In this document: piece by piece, positions 40,564 to 49,763 of the stretch
How positions within the stretch are numbered: position 1 is the first letter of the stretch
Layout: the number at the start of each line of letters is the position of its first letter
DNA from: Egibacteraceae bacterium
GTDB taxonomy: Bacteria; Actinomycetota; Nitriliruptoria; Euzebyales; Egibacteraceae
NCBI GenBank assembly: GCA_030446775.1
Contig: JAUJMQ010000001.1
Coordinates: forward strand, 142,497 to 206,496
Direction: 5' to 3'
Length of the DNA stretch: 64,000 nucleotides
Notes under the pieces: model-generated
Seen by the model: the letters and a program-made list of their open reading frames with translations, nothing else
Databases searched by the model: none
Told to the model about the DNA's origin: nothing
Made by a program: the position numbers and the translations under genes

Positions 40564-40830
40564 CGAGGGGGCGGTGCGACAGGCTCGGCCGTGACCTCCG
40601 CGGCGGCGCGCCCATCGACGGAGCGCGCCACGCCGACCCGTGGGCGGCGCCCAGCACGCAGGCTCGTCGCCTTCTCTGTGACCGCCTCTGCTACGACGGT
40701 CGTAAGTGATACGCCCCGCCTGTCGGCCTCGGCCTGGAGCGTCGCGAGCGCGCTACGCCCCGCCTGTCGGCCTCGGCCTGGAGCGTCGCGAGCTACGTCG
40801 CCCGGCCCCCGGTCCCCGCCGGCCTTCACC
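40560..40830 (-). CDS. VapB-type antitoxin, 5' part disturbed by 44-bp tandem duplication
   Basis: ALATLQAEADRRGVSLTTVVAEAVTEKATSLRAGRRPRVGVARSVDG; stop overlaps toxin start. Confidence 0.6.
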
Positions 40831-40957
40831 GAGAGCCGGTAGCGCGCGTCGCGATCGCGATCATCCCCCACGCGTTCGACCGGGTCAGCAGGCTCGTCGC
40901 CATCGCGACCGTCGCCGGCTTCGTCGGTGGCTGCCTGCTGAGCTGAGCCGGCTTGGT

Positions 40958-41875
40958 TCAGCTTCCCAATGGCGATCGCAGGCGAACTCGCTCGCGCGCG
41001 CGGCCGGCCGGGCCGGTCAGGGGGAGGCGGTCGTCGCGGGGGCCGGCGGGCCAGGTGTCGCGGATCCAGGCGTGCGCCGGGTCGTCGCAGAACGCCATCG
41101 TGCGCTCCTCGGCGGGGCCGGCGAGGACGTTGAGGTAGTACAGCTCGTAGCCGGGCGCCGCCACGCACGGCCCGTGGTAGCCGCGCGGGACGAGGAACAC
41201 GTCGCCGTCGCGGACGGTGACCGTCTCGTCGATGTCACCGCCGGCCCCGCCGGGGCCTTTGGTGTACAGCCGGTGGAACGCGAAGCCGTCGTCGCCGGCG
41301 ACGCGGAAGTAGTAGATCTCCTCCAGGATCGCCTCGCCGTCGCGGTCCTCGTCGTGCTTGTGCGGCGGGAACGACGACCAGTTGCCCTCCGGGGTCAGCA
41401 GCTCGACGGCGACGAGCTTGTCGGCGTCGAAGGCGTCGGGGTGCAAAAAGTTGTTGACCTGCCGGGAGGCCTGCCCGGCGCCGCGGATCTCGACAGCGAC
41501 GTCCTCGGCGGGGCCGTAGGCGGGGTCCAGGCGCCGGGTCGCCTCGGCGGTGCACAACGCGACATCGCCGCCCCCCGCGCTGGCGATGCGGGCCTCGGCG
41601 TCGACCGGCACGTAGGCGAAGTCGGTGACGCGGGAGAACACGTCGTCGCGGCCGGCGAGGTCGAAGCGGCGGCCCTCGCACTCCACGGTGTAGGAGCCCG
41701 ACAGCGGCAGGACCGCCGTCTCGGTCGTGCCGGTGGCGACGACCCGCTCGGAGCCGGGCGCCAGCCGCAGCACGCGCAGGCCCGCGTAGGCCCAGCCGGC
41801 GAGCTGGGGAGTGACGAGCACCGGGTCGCCACCGTCGGCCAGCGAGCCGTGGGGGTGGAACAGCCGCTGGGTCAT
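40958..41875 (-). CDS. iolB: 5-deoxy-glucuronate isomerase
   Basis: NWSSFPPHKHDEDRDGEAILEEIYYFRV...VFLVPRGYHGPCVAAPGYELYYLNVLAG. Confidence 0.93.
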   Translation of the reverse strand: MTQRLFHPHGSLADGGDPVLVTPQLAGWAYAGLRVLRLAPGSERVVATGTTETAVLPLSGSYTVECEGRRFDLAGRDDVFSRVTDFAYVPVDAEARIASAGGGDVALCTAEATRRLDPAYGPAEDVAVEIRGAGQASRQVNNFLHPDAFDADKLVAVELLTPEGNWSSFPPHKHDEDRDGEAILEEIYYFRVAGDDGFAFHRLYTKGPGGAGGDIDETVTVRDGDVFLVPRGYHGPCVAAPGYELYYLNVLAGPAEERTMAFCDDPAHAWIRDTWPAGPRDDRLPLTGPAGRARERVRLRSPLGS

Positions 41876-41956
41876 GGTCGCCGTCCTCCGAAGCTTGGGG
41901 GCATCGCGTTCAAGGTGGACTCCGGTGAGGCCGGTGGCCGCGGCGCAGCATGGTGA

Positions 41957-43134
41957 TCACGGCTCCCCGTCCGGGGCAACCGGCCGGACCGGCTCCCAGG
42001 CGCCGGAGTCAAACGAGCGCTCCATGGCGGCGAGGACCTCGGCCATCGCCCGGGCCTCGGCGACGCCCGGCTGGCGCTGGCGGCCGTCGGCGACCGAGGC
42101 GAGGAAGCCGTGCGCCTCGACGACCTTGAGGTCGTCATAGCCCATCCCGATGCCCATCGACGGCTGGAAGCGGGCGAAGTCACCGTGCCCGGGGCCGGCG
42201 AAGACGGTCGCGTAGCCGCTGCCCAGCGGGCCGCCCGGCAGTGACAGCCGCAGCTCGTTGAGCCGCTGGAAGTCCCACGCCAGCGCGCCGCGCGACCCGT
42301 GGACCTCGACGCTGTAGCGGGCGTGCGGCCCGACCGCCACGCGGCTGGCCTCCAGCGTCCCACGGGCGCCGCCGACGAAGCGCACGAGCGCGGCGGTGTA
42401 GTCCTCGTTCTCCACCGGCGCGGCCTCGCCGCCCTCGACGACGGCGAAGTGCGTCGCCCCCATGGGGATGCGGGGGCGCTCGGCGATGAACGTCGCCCCC
42501 TGGGCGGTCACCGTCTCGACGGGGCCCACGAGGCAGGCGACGAGATCGACGGCGTGGGACATGAGGTCGCCGAGCACCCCCATCCCCCCCATCGCGCGGG
42601 TGAAGCGCCACGTCAGGCCGCCGCCGGGGCTGCTCGCGTAGTCGGCCAGGAACGTGGAGCGCACCGACGTGATGTCGCCGAGCTCGCCCGCGGCGATGAG
42701 CTCGCGCGCGTGGACGATGGCGGGTGCGTGGCGGTAGTTGAAGCCCACGGTCGTGACGATGCCAGCCGCCTCCGCGGCCGCCGCGATGGCGGCGGTCTCC
42801 GACGGTCCGCGCCCCAGCGGTTTCTCGCCCCAGAACGGCTTGCCGGCCGCCGCCGAGGCCAGAGCCATCTCGCGGTGGAGGTGGTTGGGTGCGGTGATGC
42901 TGACGACGTCCACGCCGGGGTCGGCGACAACGTCGCGCCAGTCGGTCGTGAACCGCTCGTAGCCGAGCGCGCCGGTGGCGGTGGCGGCACGGTCTGCGAC
43001 CTCGTCCGCGGCGACGACGAACCGGGGCCGCACCGCGAGGTCGGGGTAGTGGTCGCGCACCCGCCGGTAGGACGTGGTGTGCAGCCGACCCATCCACCCG
43101 ACGCCGAGCAGGCCCACCCCGACCGTCCTCACGG
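41957..43134 (-). CDS. Gfo/Idh/MocA-family oxidoreductase
   Basis: VGLLGVGWMGRLHTTSYRRV...FWGEKPLGRGPSETAAIAAAAEAAGIVTTVGFNYRHAPAI. Confidence 0.9.
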
Positions 43135-43207
43135 CACGACCGCGAGAGTCTGCCGGACGGTGAGCGGCAGCCACCGCGCAGCCGCGGCGCCGGCGGCCGG
43201 TCCCACG

Positions 43208-45109
43208 TCAGCCGCGCCGGCCGCCGTAGTGCAGGCGCTGCAACCGCTGCCTGTCGGCCTCGTACTCCGCTCGCCGCTTGCGCACCTTCGGGTCGCCGGA
43301 CACCTCCGACGGTGCGACGTCCCACCACACCCCCGATCCGGGCAGGTCCCGGTGCGGCTCGGTCGCGACGACGATGACGCAGGCCCCCTCCTCGTCGCGG
43401 GCCTTGTCCAGCGCCGACCGCAACGACTCGGGGGTGTCCGCGCGCAGCGCGACGGCGCCGAACCCGGCGGCGGTGGCGGCCAGGTCGAGCTCGAGATAGT
43501 CGCCCTCGAGGCGGTCCGAGGCGGCGTCGCGGGCGCGGAACTCGTTGCCGAACGGCGTGCCGGCCCGGAACATCTGCAGCCGGCGGATGCACTGGAAGCC
43601 GTGGTTCTCCGAGATCACCACGGTGATCTTCAGCCCCTCCTGGAGCGCGGTGACCAGCTCCGTGGGCTGCATGAGGTAGGTGCCGTCGCCGATGAGAACG
43701 TAGACCTCGCCGTCGGGCTGGGCCATGCGCACGCCGATGCCGGCCGGCAGCTCGTAGCCCATGCACGAGTAGCCGAACTCGATGTGCGCCTTGCGCCCGC
43801 CGCCGGCGTCCCAGACCTTGAGCAGGTCACCGGGTGCCCCACCGGCGGCGGCGATGACGGTGTCGCCGTCGCGGGCGGCGTCGTTGAGCACGCCGATGAG
43901 CTGGCCCTGGCTCATCCGCTCGCCGGGGACCTGCTCGAACGCCTGCGCGCGGACCTCCAGCCACTCGCTCCTGCCCCGCCCGACCTCCTCGGCGTAGTCG
44001 CCGCGCGGTGCGACCCCCGCGTCGGCGGCGGGGTCGCGCAGCGCTCGCAGCGCCTCCCGGGCGTCGGCGACGACGGGGACCCCGCCCTGCTTGGCGGCGT
44101 CCCTGGCGGTGACGTTGACGTTGACGAACCGGACGTCGGGGTGCTCGAACAGCGACTGCGAGCCCGTGGCGAAGTCGGTCAGGCGGGTGCCGACGCAGAT
44201 CACGAGGTCGGCGGCGCGAACCACCGCGTTACCGGCGGGGGTGCCCTCCAGGCCCAGCCCGCCCAGCGCCCGCCAGCTGTCGGTGGGCATCACGCCCTTG
44301 CCGGCGAACGTCTCGACGACGGGGATCCCCGCGGCCTCCGCGAGGGCGGCGAGCTCCGCCTCGGCCTCGGCGTAGACGACGCCGCCGCCGGCGACCAGGA
44401 CGGGGCGCTCGGCGTCGCGCAGCAGGGCGACCGCCTCGGCGATGCGTGCGGGGTCCGGCTGCGGGCGCTCGACGCGCCAGGTCTGCTCGGCCAGAAAGCT
44501 CGCCGGCCAGTCGAAGGCGTGCGCCTGGACGTCCTGCGGCAGCGCGATCGTCACCGTGCCGGCCTCGACGGGGCTCGTGAGCACCCGCATGGCCTCGGGC
44601 AGCGCGACGAGCAGCTGCTCGGGACGGGTGATGCGGTCGAAGTAGCGGCTGACCGGGCGGAAGCAGTCGTTGACGCTGGCGTCGCCTTCCAGCGGGTGCT
44701 CGAGCTGCTGGAGGACCGGTCCCTGGTGGCGGGTGGCGTAGACGTCGGAGGGCAACAGCAGCACCGGCAGGCGGTTGATCGTCGCCAGCGCCGCCCCGGT
44801 GATCATGTTCGTCGAGCCGGGGCCGATCGAGGCGGAGCAGGCCATCGTCGCCAGCCGGCGGTTGGCCTTGGCGAAGGCGGTGGCGGCGTGAACCATCGAC
44901 TGCTCGTTGCGGCCCTGGTAGTAGGTCAGGTCGCGGCCGTGCTCCTCCAGCGCCTGGCCCATCCCGGCCACGTTGCCGTGACCGAAGATCCCCCACATGC
45001 CTGGGATGAGCCGGCGGCGGCGCCCGTCGCGCTCGCTGTGCTGCACGCTGAGGTAGCGCACGATGGCCTGGGCGGTCGTGAGCCGGACCGTGGCGCGGCT
45101 GTCGGTCAT
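43208..45109 (-). CDS. iolD: 3D-(3,5/4)-trihydroxycyclohexane-1,2-dione acylhydrolase
   Basis: ThDP enzyme: GIFGHGNVAGMGQAL, YYQGRNEQSMVHAATAFAKA, GYSCMGYELPAGIGVRMAQPDGEVYVLIGDGTYLMQPTELVTAL. Confidence 0.95.
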   Translation of the reverse strand: MTDSRATVRLTTAQAIVRYLSVQHSERDGRRRRLIPGMWGIFGHGNVAGMGQALEEHGRDLTYYQGRNEQSMVHAATAFAKANRRLATMACSASIGPGSTNMITGAALATINRLPVLLLPSDVYATRHQGPVLQQLEHPLEGDASVNDCFRPVSRYFDRITRPEQLLVALPEAMRVLTSPVEAGTVTIALPQDVQAHAFDWPASFLAEQTWRVERPQPDPARIAEAVALLRDAERPVLVAGGGVVYAEAEAELAALAEAAGIPVVETFAGKGVMPTDSWRALGGLGLEGTPAGNAVVRAADLVICVGTRLTDFATGSQSLFEHPDVRFVNVNVTARDAAKQGGVPVVADAREALRALRDPAADAGVAPRGDYAEEVGRGRSEWLEVRAQAFEQVPGERMSQGQLIGVLNDAARDGDTVIAAAGGAPGDLLKVWDAGGGRKAHIEFGYSCMGYELPAGIGVRMAQPDGEVYVLIGDGTYLMQPTELVTALQEGLKITVVISENHGFQCIRRLQMFRAGTPFGNEFRARDAASDRLEGDYLELDLAATAAGFGAVALRADTPESLRSALDKARDEEGACVIVVATEPHRDLPGSGVWWDVAPSEVSGDPKVRKRRAEYEADRQRLQRLHYGGRRG

Positions 45110-45206
45110 CGCTGCTCCTGATGCTGGTCGCCGTCGCGCCGGCCGGGGCCGCGTCTGTCCTGCATGCGGCTCGCCGATCCTCGCTCCGCGCGGCGTTCGA
45201 ACGGCC

Positions 45207-45222
45207 ACTTGGAACGCTCCAA
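45207..45222. promoter_or_regulatory. LacI-type operator candidate upstream of iolD
   Basis: cacttggaacgctcca(a). Confidence 0.65.
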
Positions 45223-45305
45223 CACGCTAGGAGGGTTGCCGCCGCCCTGTCAACGGCACCGGCCACGGCACCGCGCCCGGGCGGGAGGCGGCCAGCGCGT
45301 GCAAG

Positions 45306-46595
45306 ATGGCTGCCCGACCCCACCCGCACAGGCAGGCCCGACAGATGACCGCGGACCGCCCGCTCAGCGCCCGACCCGTCCGCCGCGACGGGCGCCGCGG
45401 CTGCGACGGACGCGGCAGGCGGGTGACGGGCCTGGTCGCGCTCGTCGCCGTGCTCGCGACCGCGTGCGCGTCGGGACCGGGTCCTGCGGCCACGACGGGA
45501 CGTCAGGCTCCTGCGCCCCGCGGCGTCACCCAGGTGCAGGCCAGCCCGGAGGACGTGGCGATCTCGGCGCTCGACGACCCGGCCGCCGACGGGCTTCCCA
45601 AGCCGCTGATCGACCCGGCTGAGATCCTCAGCGGCGGGCCGCCGCCGGACGGCATCCCGTCGATCGACGATCCCAGGTTCCTGCACACCGACGAGGTTGA
45701 CTTCCTCGACGACCGCGAGCCCGTCCTTGCCCTGACGATCGGCGAGGACGCCCGGGCCTATCCGGTGCAGGTGGTCATCTGGCACGAGATCGTCAACGAC
45801 ACTGTCGGCGGCGTCCCCGTGGCGGTGACCTACTGCCCGCTGTGCAACTCGGCGGTGGCCTACGACCGCCGCAGCGGCGGGCGGGTGCTGGAGTTCGGCA
45901 CCTCCGGGTCGCTGTACCGCTCTGCCCTGGTGATGTACGACCGCCAGACCGAGTCGCTGTGGAGCCACTTCACCGGGCAGGCCGTGGCGGGGACGCTGAC
46001 CGGCGACACGCTGCGGACGTTCCCGGTGTCGACGGTCGCCTGGGGCGACTGGCGGGCGGCGAACCCCGACGGCCTGGTGCTCAGCCGGGAGACCGGCTTC
46101 CGGCGCGACTACGCCAGCAACCCCTATCCCGGCTACGACGAGCCGAGCTCCCGGCCGTTTCTGTTCCAGGGCGAGATCGACCCCCGGTTGGAGAACAAGA
46201 GCAGGGTGGTCGGCTTGGCCGGTGAGGACGACGCCGTCGCCGTCGTCCACGAGGCGTTGACCGAGCGGCGCGTGATCGCGGTGCAGCTGTCGGGACGGCC
46301 GCTGGTGGTGTGGCTCAAGCCGGGCACGGCCTCGGCGCTGGACGCGGGATCGGTCGCCGGTGGACGGGACGTCGGCGCGACGGGGGTCTTCGTCCCGACG
46401 GCGGGCGGTCGCCGTCTGCGCTTCACACCCGCCGGTGACCACTTCGTCGACGAGCAGACCAACACGACCTGGGATGTCCTCGGCCGCGCGGTCGCCGGCC
46501 CGCTGAAGGGCGAGCGGCTGGAACCGGTCGAGCACGTGGACACCTTCTGGTTCGCCTGGGCGGCGTTCGAACCCGAGACGCGCATCGTCGAGTAA
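45306..46595 (+). CDS. DUF3179-domain lipoprotein
   Basis: GDARAYP.. VVIWHEIVNDTVGGVPVAVTYCPLCNSAVAYDRRSGGRVLEFGTSGSLYRSALVMYDRQTESLWSHFTGQAVAG. Confidence 0.9.
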   Translation: MAARPHPHRQARQMTADRPLSARPVRRDGRRGCDGRGRRVTGLVALVAVLATACASGPGPAATTGRQAPAPRGVTQVQASPEDVAISALDDPAADGLPKPLIDPAEILSGGPPPDGIPSIDDPRFLHTDEVDFLDDREPVLALTIGEDARAYPVQVVIWHEIVNDTVGGVPVAVTYCPLCNSAVAYDRRSGGRVLEFGTSGSLYRSALVMYDRQTESLWSHFTGQAVAGTLTGDTLRTFPVSTVAWGDWRAANPDGLVLSRETGFRRDYASNPYPGYDEPSSRPFLFQGEIDPRLENKSRVVGLAGEDDAVAVVHEALTERRVIAVQLSGRPLVVWLKPGTASALDAGSVAGGRDVGATGVFVPTAGGRRLRFTPAGDHFVDEQTNTTWDVLGRAVAGPLKGERLEPVEHVDTFWFAWAAFEPETRIVE

Positions 46596-46718
46596 GCCCC
46601 CGGAGGCCCGGCGGCGAGCGGCTTCGGTCCCGGGGTGGCGCTGCGGGGTGGCGGGTATGGGCTGGGCGGCGGACCCGCGAACGGGCCGCCCGACCCCGCC
46701 GAGCAGGAAAGGACGGAT

Positions 46719-47807
46719 GTGCCACGCCAGACGAGCGGCGTCATCGCCGCCGCGAAGGGTGCGCCGGTGACCCTGGAACCCATCGTCGTCCCGGACCCGG
46801 GGACGGGCGAGGTGGTCGTGCGGGTGCAGGCCTGCGGCGTGTGCCACACCGACCTGCACTACCGGGAAGGGGCGATCAACGACGAGTTCCCGTTCCTGCT
46901 CGGCCACGAGGCCGCCGGGGTCGTCGCCGAGGTGGGCGACGCGGTCGACAATGTCGCACCGGGCGACTACGTCATCCTCGCGTGGCGGGCACCGTGCGGG
47001 ACGTGCCGCTCGTGTCGTGCCGGGCGGCCGTGGTACTGCTTCGACAGCCGCAACGCCGCCCAGCCGATGACCCTGGCGGACGGCACCCCGCTGTCCGCGG
47101 CCCTCGGGATCGGCGCGTTCTGCGAGTACACCCTCGTGCACGCCGGCCAGGCTGTGAAGGTGGACCCGGCCGCCCGCCCGGAGGCGGCGGGTCTGCTCGG
47201 CTGCGGCGTGATGGCCGGCTGGGGCGCCGCGGTCAACACCGCCGGCGTGCGCCGCGGCGACACCGTGGCGGTGTTCGGCTGCGGCGGCGTGGGCGACGCC
47301 GCGATCGCCGGAGCCACCATGGCGGGCGCCCGGACGGTCATCGCCGTCGACGTGGACGCGCGCAAGCTCGAATGGGCGCGCGGCTTCGGCGCGACCCACA
47401 CCATCGACGCGCGCGAGACCGACCCGGTCGACGCCATCCGCGCCCTGACCGACGGCTTCGGCGTCGACGTCGCGATCGAAGCGGTCGGCAGGCCCGAGAC
47501 CTACACCCAGGCGTTCCACGCCCGCGACCACGCCGGCACGCTCGTGCTCGTCGGCGTGCCGGACCCGTCGATGCGCGTGGACCTGCGCCTGCTCGACGTG
47601 TTCGGTCGCGGCGGGGCGCTGAAGTCCTCCTGGTACGGCGACTGCCTGCCCTCGCGCGACTTCCCCATGCTCGTCGACGCCTACCTGACCGGCCGCCTGG
47701 ACCTGGACCGCTTCGTCTCCGAGACGATCACCATCGACGACGTCGAGGCGGGCTTCGCCAAGATGCAGGCCGGCGACGTCCTGCGCTCGGTGGTCGTGCT
47801 GCCATGA
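46719..47807 (+). CDS. S-(hydroxymethyl)mycothiol dehydrogenase-like zinc alcohol dehydrogenase
   Basis: [63 protein letters not shown]. Confidence 0.88.
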   Translation: MPRQTSGVIAAAKGAPVTLEPIVVPDPGTGEVVVRVQACGVCHTDLHYREGAINDEFPFLLGHEAAGVVAEVGDAVDNVAPGDYVILAWRAPCGTCRSCRAGRPWYCFDSRNAAQPMTLADGTPLSAALGIGAFCEYTLVHAGQAVKVDPAARPEAAGLLGCGVMAGWGAAVNTAGVRRGDTVAVFGCGGVGDAAIAGATMAGARTVIAVDVDARKLEWARGFGATHTIDARETDPVDAIRALTDGFGVDVAIEAVGRPETYTQAFHARDHAGTLVLVGVPDPSMRVDLRLLDVFGRGGALKSSWYGDCLPSRDFPMLVDAYLTGRLDLDRFVSETITIDDVEAGFAKMQAGDVLRSVVVLP

Positions 47808-47890
47808 GCCGCCCGGCGTTTGCGGTGCAGACATGAGCCGCCCGGCGCTCGAGGTGCAGACATGAGCCGCCCGGCGCTCGAGGTGCAGAC
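47804..47890 (+). repeat. three tandem 29-bp units
   Basis: atgagccgcccggcgtttgcggtgcagac + 2 x atgagccgcccggcgctcgaggtgcagac, followed by ATGAGCCGG of the next gene. Confidence 0.95.
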
Positions 47891-48517
47891 ATGAGCCGGC
47901 GCATCGACCGCGTCGTCACGTCCGGGGTGTTCACCCTGGACGGGCAGTCGTTCGACGTGGACAACAACGTGTGGCTGGTGGGCGACGACGCCGAGGTCGT
48001 CGTCATCGACGCCGCCCACGACGCGGCCGCCATCGCCGACGCCCTCGGCGGGCGACGGGTGGCGATGATCGTGTGCACCCACGGGCACAACGACCACATC
48101 AACGCCGCGGTGGACCTCGCCGACCGCGTGGGCGCGCCGGTCGCCCTGCACCCCGCCGACCGGATGTTGTGGGACGCCGTCCACCCCGACCGCGCGCCCG
48201 ACATCGACCTGTCCGACGCCGGGTCGGTCCGGGCCGGCACCGGCGAGCTCGGCGTGCTCGCGACGCCGGGCCACTCCCCGGGCAGCGTGTGCCTGTACGA
48301 CGCCGCCGGCGCGCTGTTCTCCGGCGACACGCTGTTCGCCGGCGGGCCGGGAGCGACCGGCCGCTCGTACTCGGACTTCCCGACGATCATCGAATCGATC
48401 CGGGACCGGCTGTTGACGCTGCCACCGCACACCGCCGTGCACCCCGGTCACGGCGATGGCACGACCATCGGCGACGAGGCCCCGCACCTCGACGAGTGGA
48501 TCGCCCGCGGCTGCTGA
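47891..48517 (+). CDS. MBL-fold metallo-hydrolase
   Basis: VDNNVWLVGDDAEVVVIDAAHD...CTHGHNDHINAAVDLAD...TPGHSPGSVCLY...HPGHGDGTTIGDE. Confidence 0.9.
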   Translation: MSRRIDRVVTSGVFTLDGQSFDVDNNVWLVGDDAEVVVIDAAHDAAAIADALGGRRVAMIVCTHGHNDHINAAVDLADRVGAPVALHPADRMLWDAVHPDRAPDIDLSDAGSVRAGTGELGVLATPGHSPGSVCLYDAAGALFSGDTLFAGGPGATGRSYSDFPTIIESIRDRLLTLPPHTAVHPGHGDGTTIGDEAPHLDEWIARGC

Positions 48518-48529
48518 CCGCCGGCGCGG

Positions 48530-49471
48530 TCAGTCGCTGAACTCGGCCGCGGCCAGGCGGCGGCGGTCCACGCTGACACGGAAGACGTCGGGTCTGGCGT
48601 AGTGGCCGGTGGGGTCGAAGTTGTGCCGCTCGCGGCGGACCTGCTCGGCGTCGACGTCGGCCACGACGAGCCGCTCGGTGTCGGTGACCGGCTCGACGAG
48701 CCACTCGCCGGTGGGAGCCGCGATCGCCGAGCCGCCGGTGTAGCCCAGCGGCGCCGGGTCGGCGAGCAGCTCGTCGCGCAGCGGAAAGTCGTCGGGCACG
48801 TCGTCCAGGCTCAGCAGCCCGCTCGCGGCCAGCGACCACACGCGGCCCTCGCGGGCGATGAAGCGCGTGATGTCACGGGTGAGCCAGGGCGAGCCCGGCC
48901 AGACCGCGACGTGGACGTCCTCCCCGCCGGCGTACAGCGCGTGGCGGGCCTGGGGCATCCAGTTCTCCCAGCAGTTCAACCCCCCGACGCGCAGGCCCCA
49001 GGCGGTCGGATGCACCCGCAACCCGTGACCGTCACCGGTGCCCCACACGAGCCGCTCTTCGTAGGTGGGCATCAGCTTGCGGTGGGCGCTGACCACCCCG
49101 CGGCCCGGGTCGATCGCGACGAGCGTGCAGTACACGGTCCCGCGGGCCGGGCCGGCGCCGCGCTCGGTGACGCCGAGGTAGGTGAAGACGCCGAGGTCGG
49201 CGGCCGCCTCGCGGACGGCGGACAGCTCCGGCCCGTCCAGCTCGACGGCGGCGTCGAGATAGGCGGCGTACGCGCGCTTCTGCCGGCGGTCCTCGAACGC
49301 CGCCCCGCCGGTGCGGGTCACCCAGAACGGGTAGCCGGACAGGAAGGTCTCGGGGAAGGCGAGCAGCTGCACCCCCTGGGCCGCGGCGTCGGTCAGCCAC
49401 GACAGCACCTTCTTCGTGGTCGCGGCCGGGTCGAGCCAGTGCGGATGCGCCTGGGCGGCGGCGATGCGCAT
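48530..49471 (-). CDS. nitrilase / carbon-nitrogen hydrolase
   Basis: LLAFPETFLSGYPFWV; HRKLMPTYEERLVWGTGDG; GLNCWENWMPQARHALY. Confidence 0.92.
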   Translation of the reverse strand: MRIAAAQAHPHWLDPAATTKKVLSWLTDAAAQGVQLLAFPETFLSGYPFWVTRTGGAAFEDRRQKRAYAAYLDAAVELDGPELSAVREAAADLGVFTYLGVTERGAGPARGTVYCTLVAIDPGRGVVSAHRKLMPTYEERLVWGTGDGHGLRVHPTAWGLRVGGLNCWENWMPQARHALYAGGEDVHVAVWPGSPWLTRDITRFIAREGRVWSLAASGLLSLDDVPDDFPLRDELLADPAPLGYTGGSAIAAPTGEWLVEPVTDTERLVVADVDAEQVRRERHNFDPTGHYARPDVFRVSVDRRRLAAAEFSD

Positions 49472-49597
49472 GAGCGTCTCCTTGTGCGGGCTGGGCGGTG
49501 AGGCGGGCGACCCGGTCGACGATACCGGCGCCACGGGCCGCCGGCTTCCTCATTCGCCTTTGGGCGCCACCGCGTCCGGGTATCGCTCGTCGCGCCT

Positions 49598-49716
49598 AGG
49601 ACGCACCTCAAACGCCGGGCGGCTTGTGTTCAACGACTCCCTTCGGGAGACAGGACCAGGACGCACCTCAAACGCCGGGCGGCTTGTGTTCAACGACTCC
49701 CTTCGGGAGACAGGAC
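49598..49716 (-). repeat. two tandem 60-bp units with internal hairpin
   Basis: aggacgcacctcaaacgccgggcggcttgtgttcaacgactcccttcgggagacaggacc repeated exactly. Confidence 0.95.
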
Positions 49717-49763
49717 AAGCGCATCAGCGCAGGCCGGCCCGCCGACCCGGGAGTGCCGCTGTC

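Noticed and set aside
40835-40945. Short hydrophobic reading VAIAIIPHAFDRVSRLVAIATVAGFVGGCLLS, possible transporter remnant
   Set aside because: Overlaps the vapB upstream region on the other strand; too short to assign.
44229-47834. 1201-aa minus-strand ORF (and 940-aa plus ORF 42299-45121, 800-aa minus ORF 34067-36469)
   Set aside because: Antisense to clearly conserved iolD, DUF3179, dehydrogenase and ABC genes; long spurious ORFs are typical of high-GC DNA.
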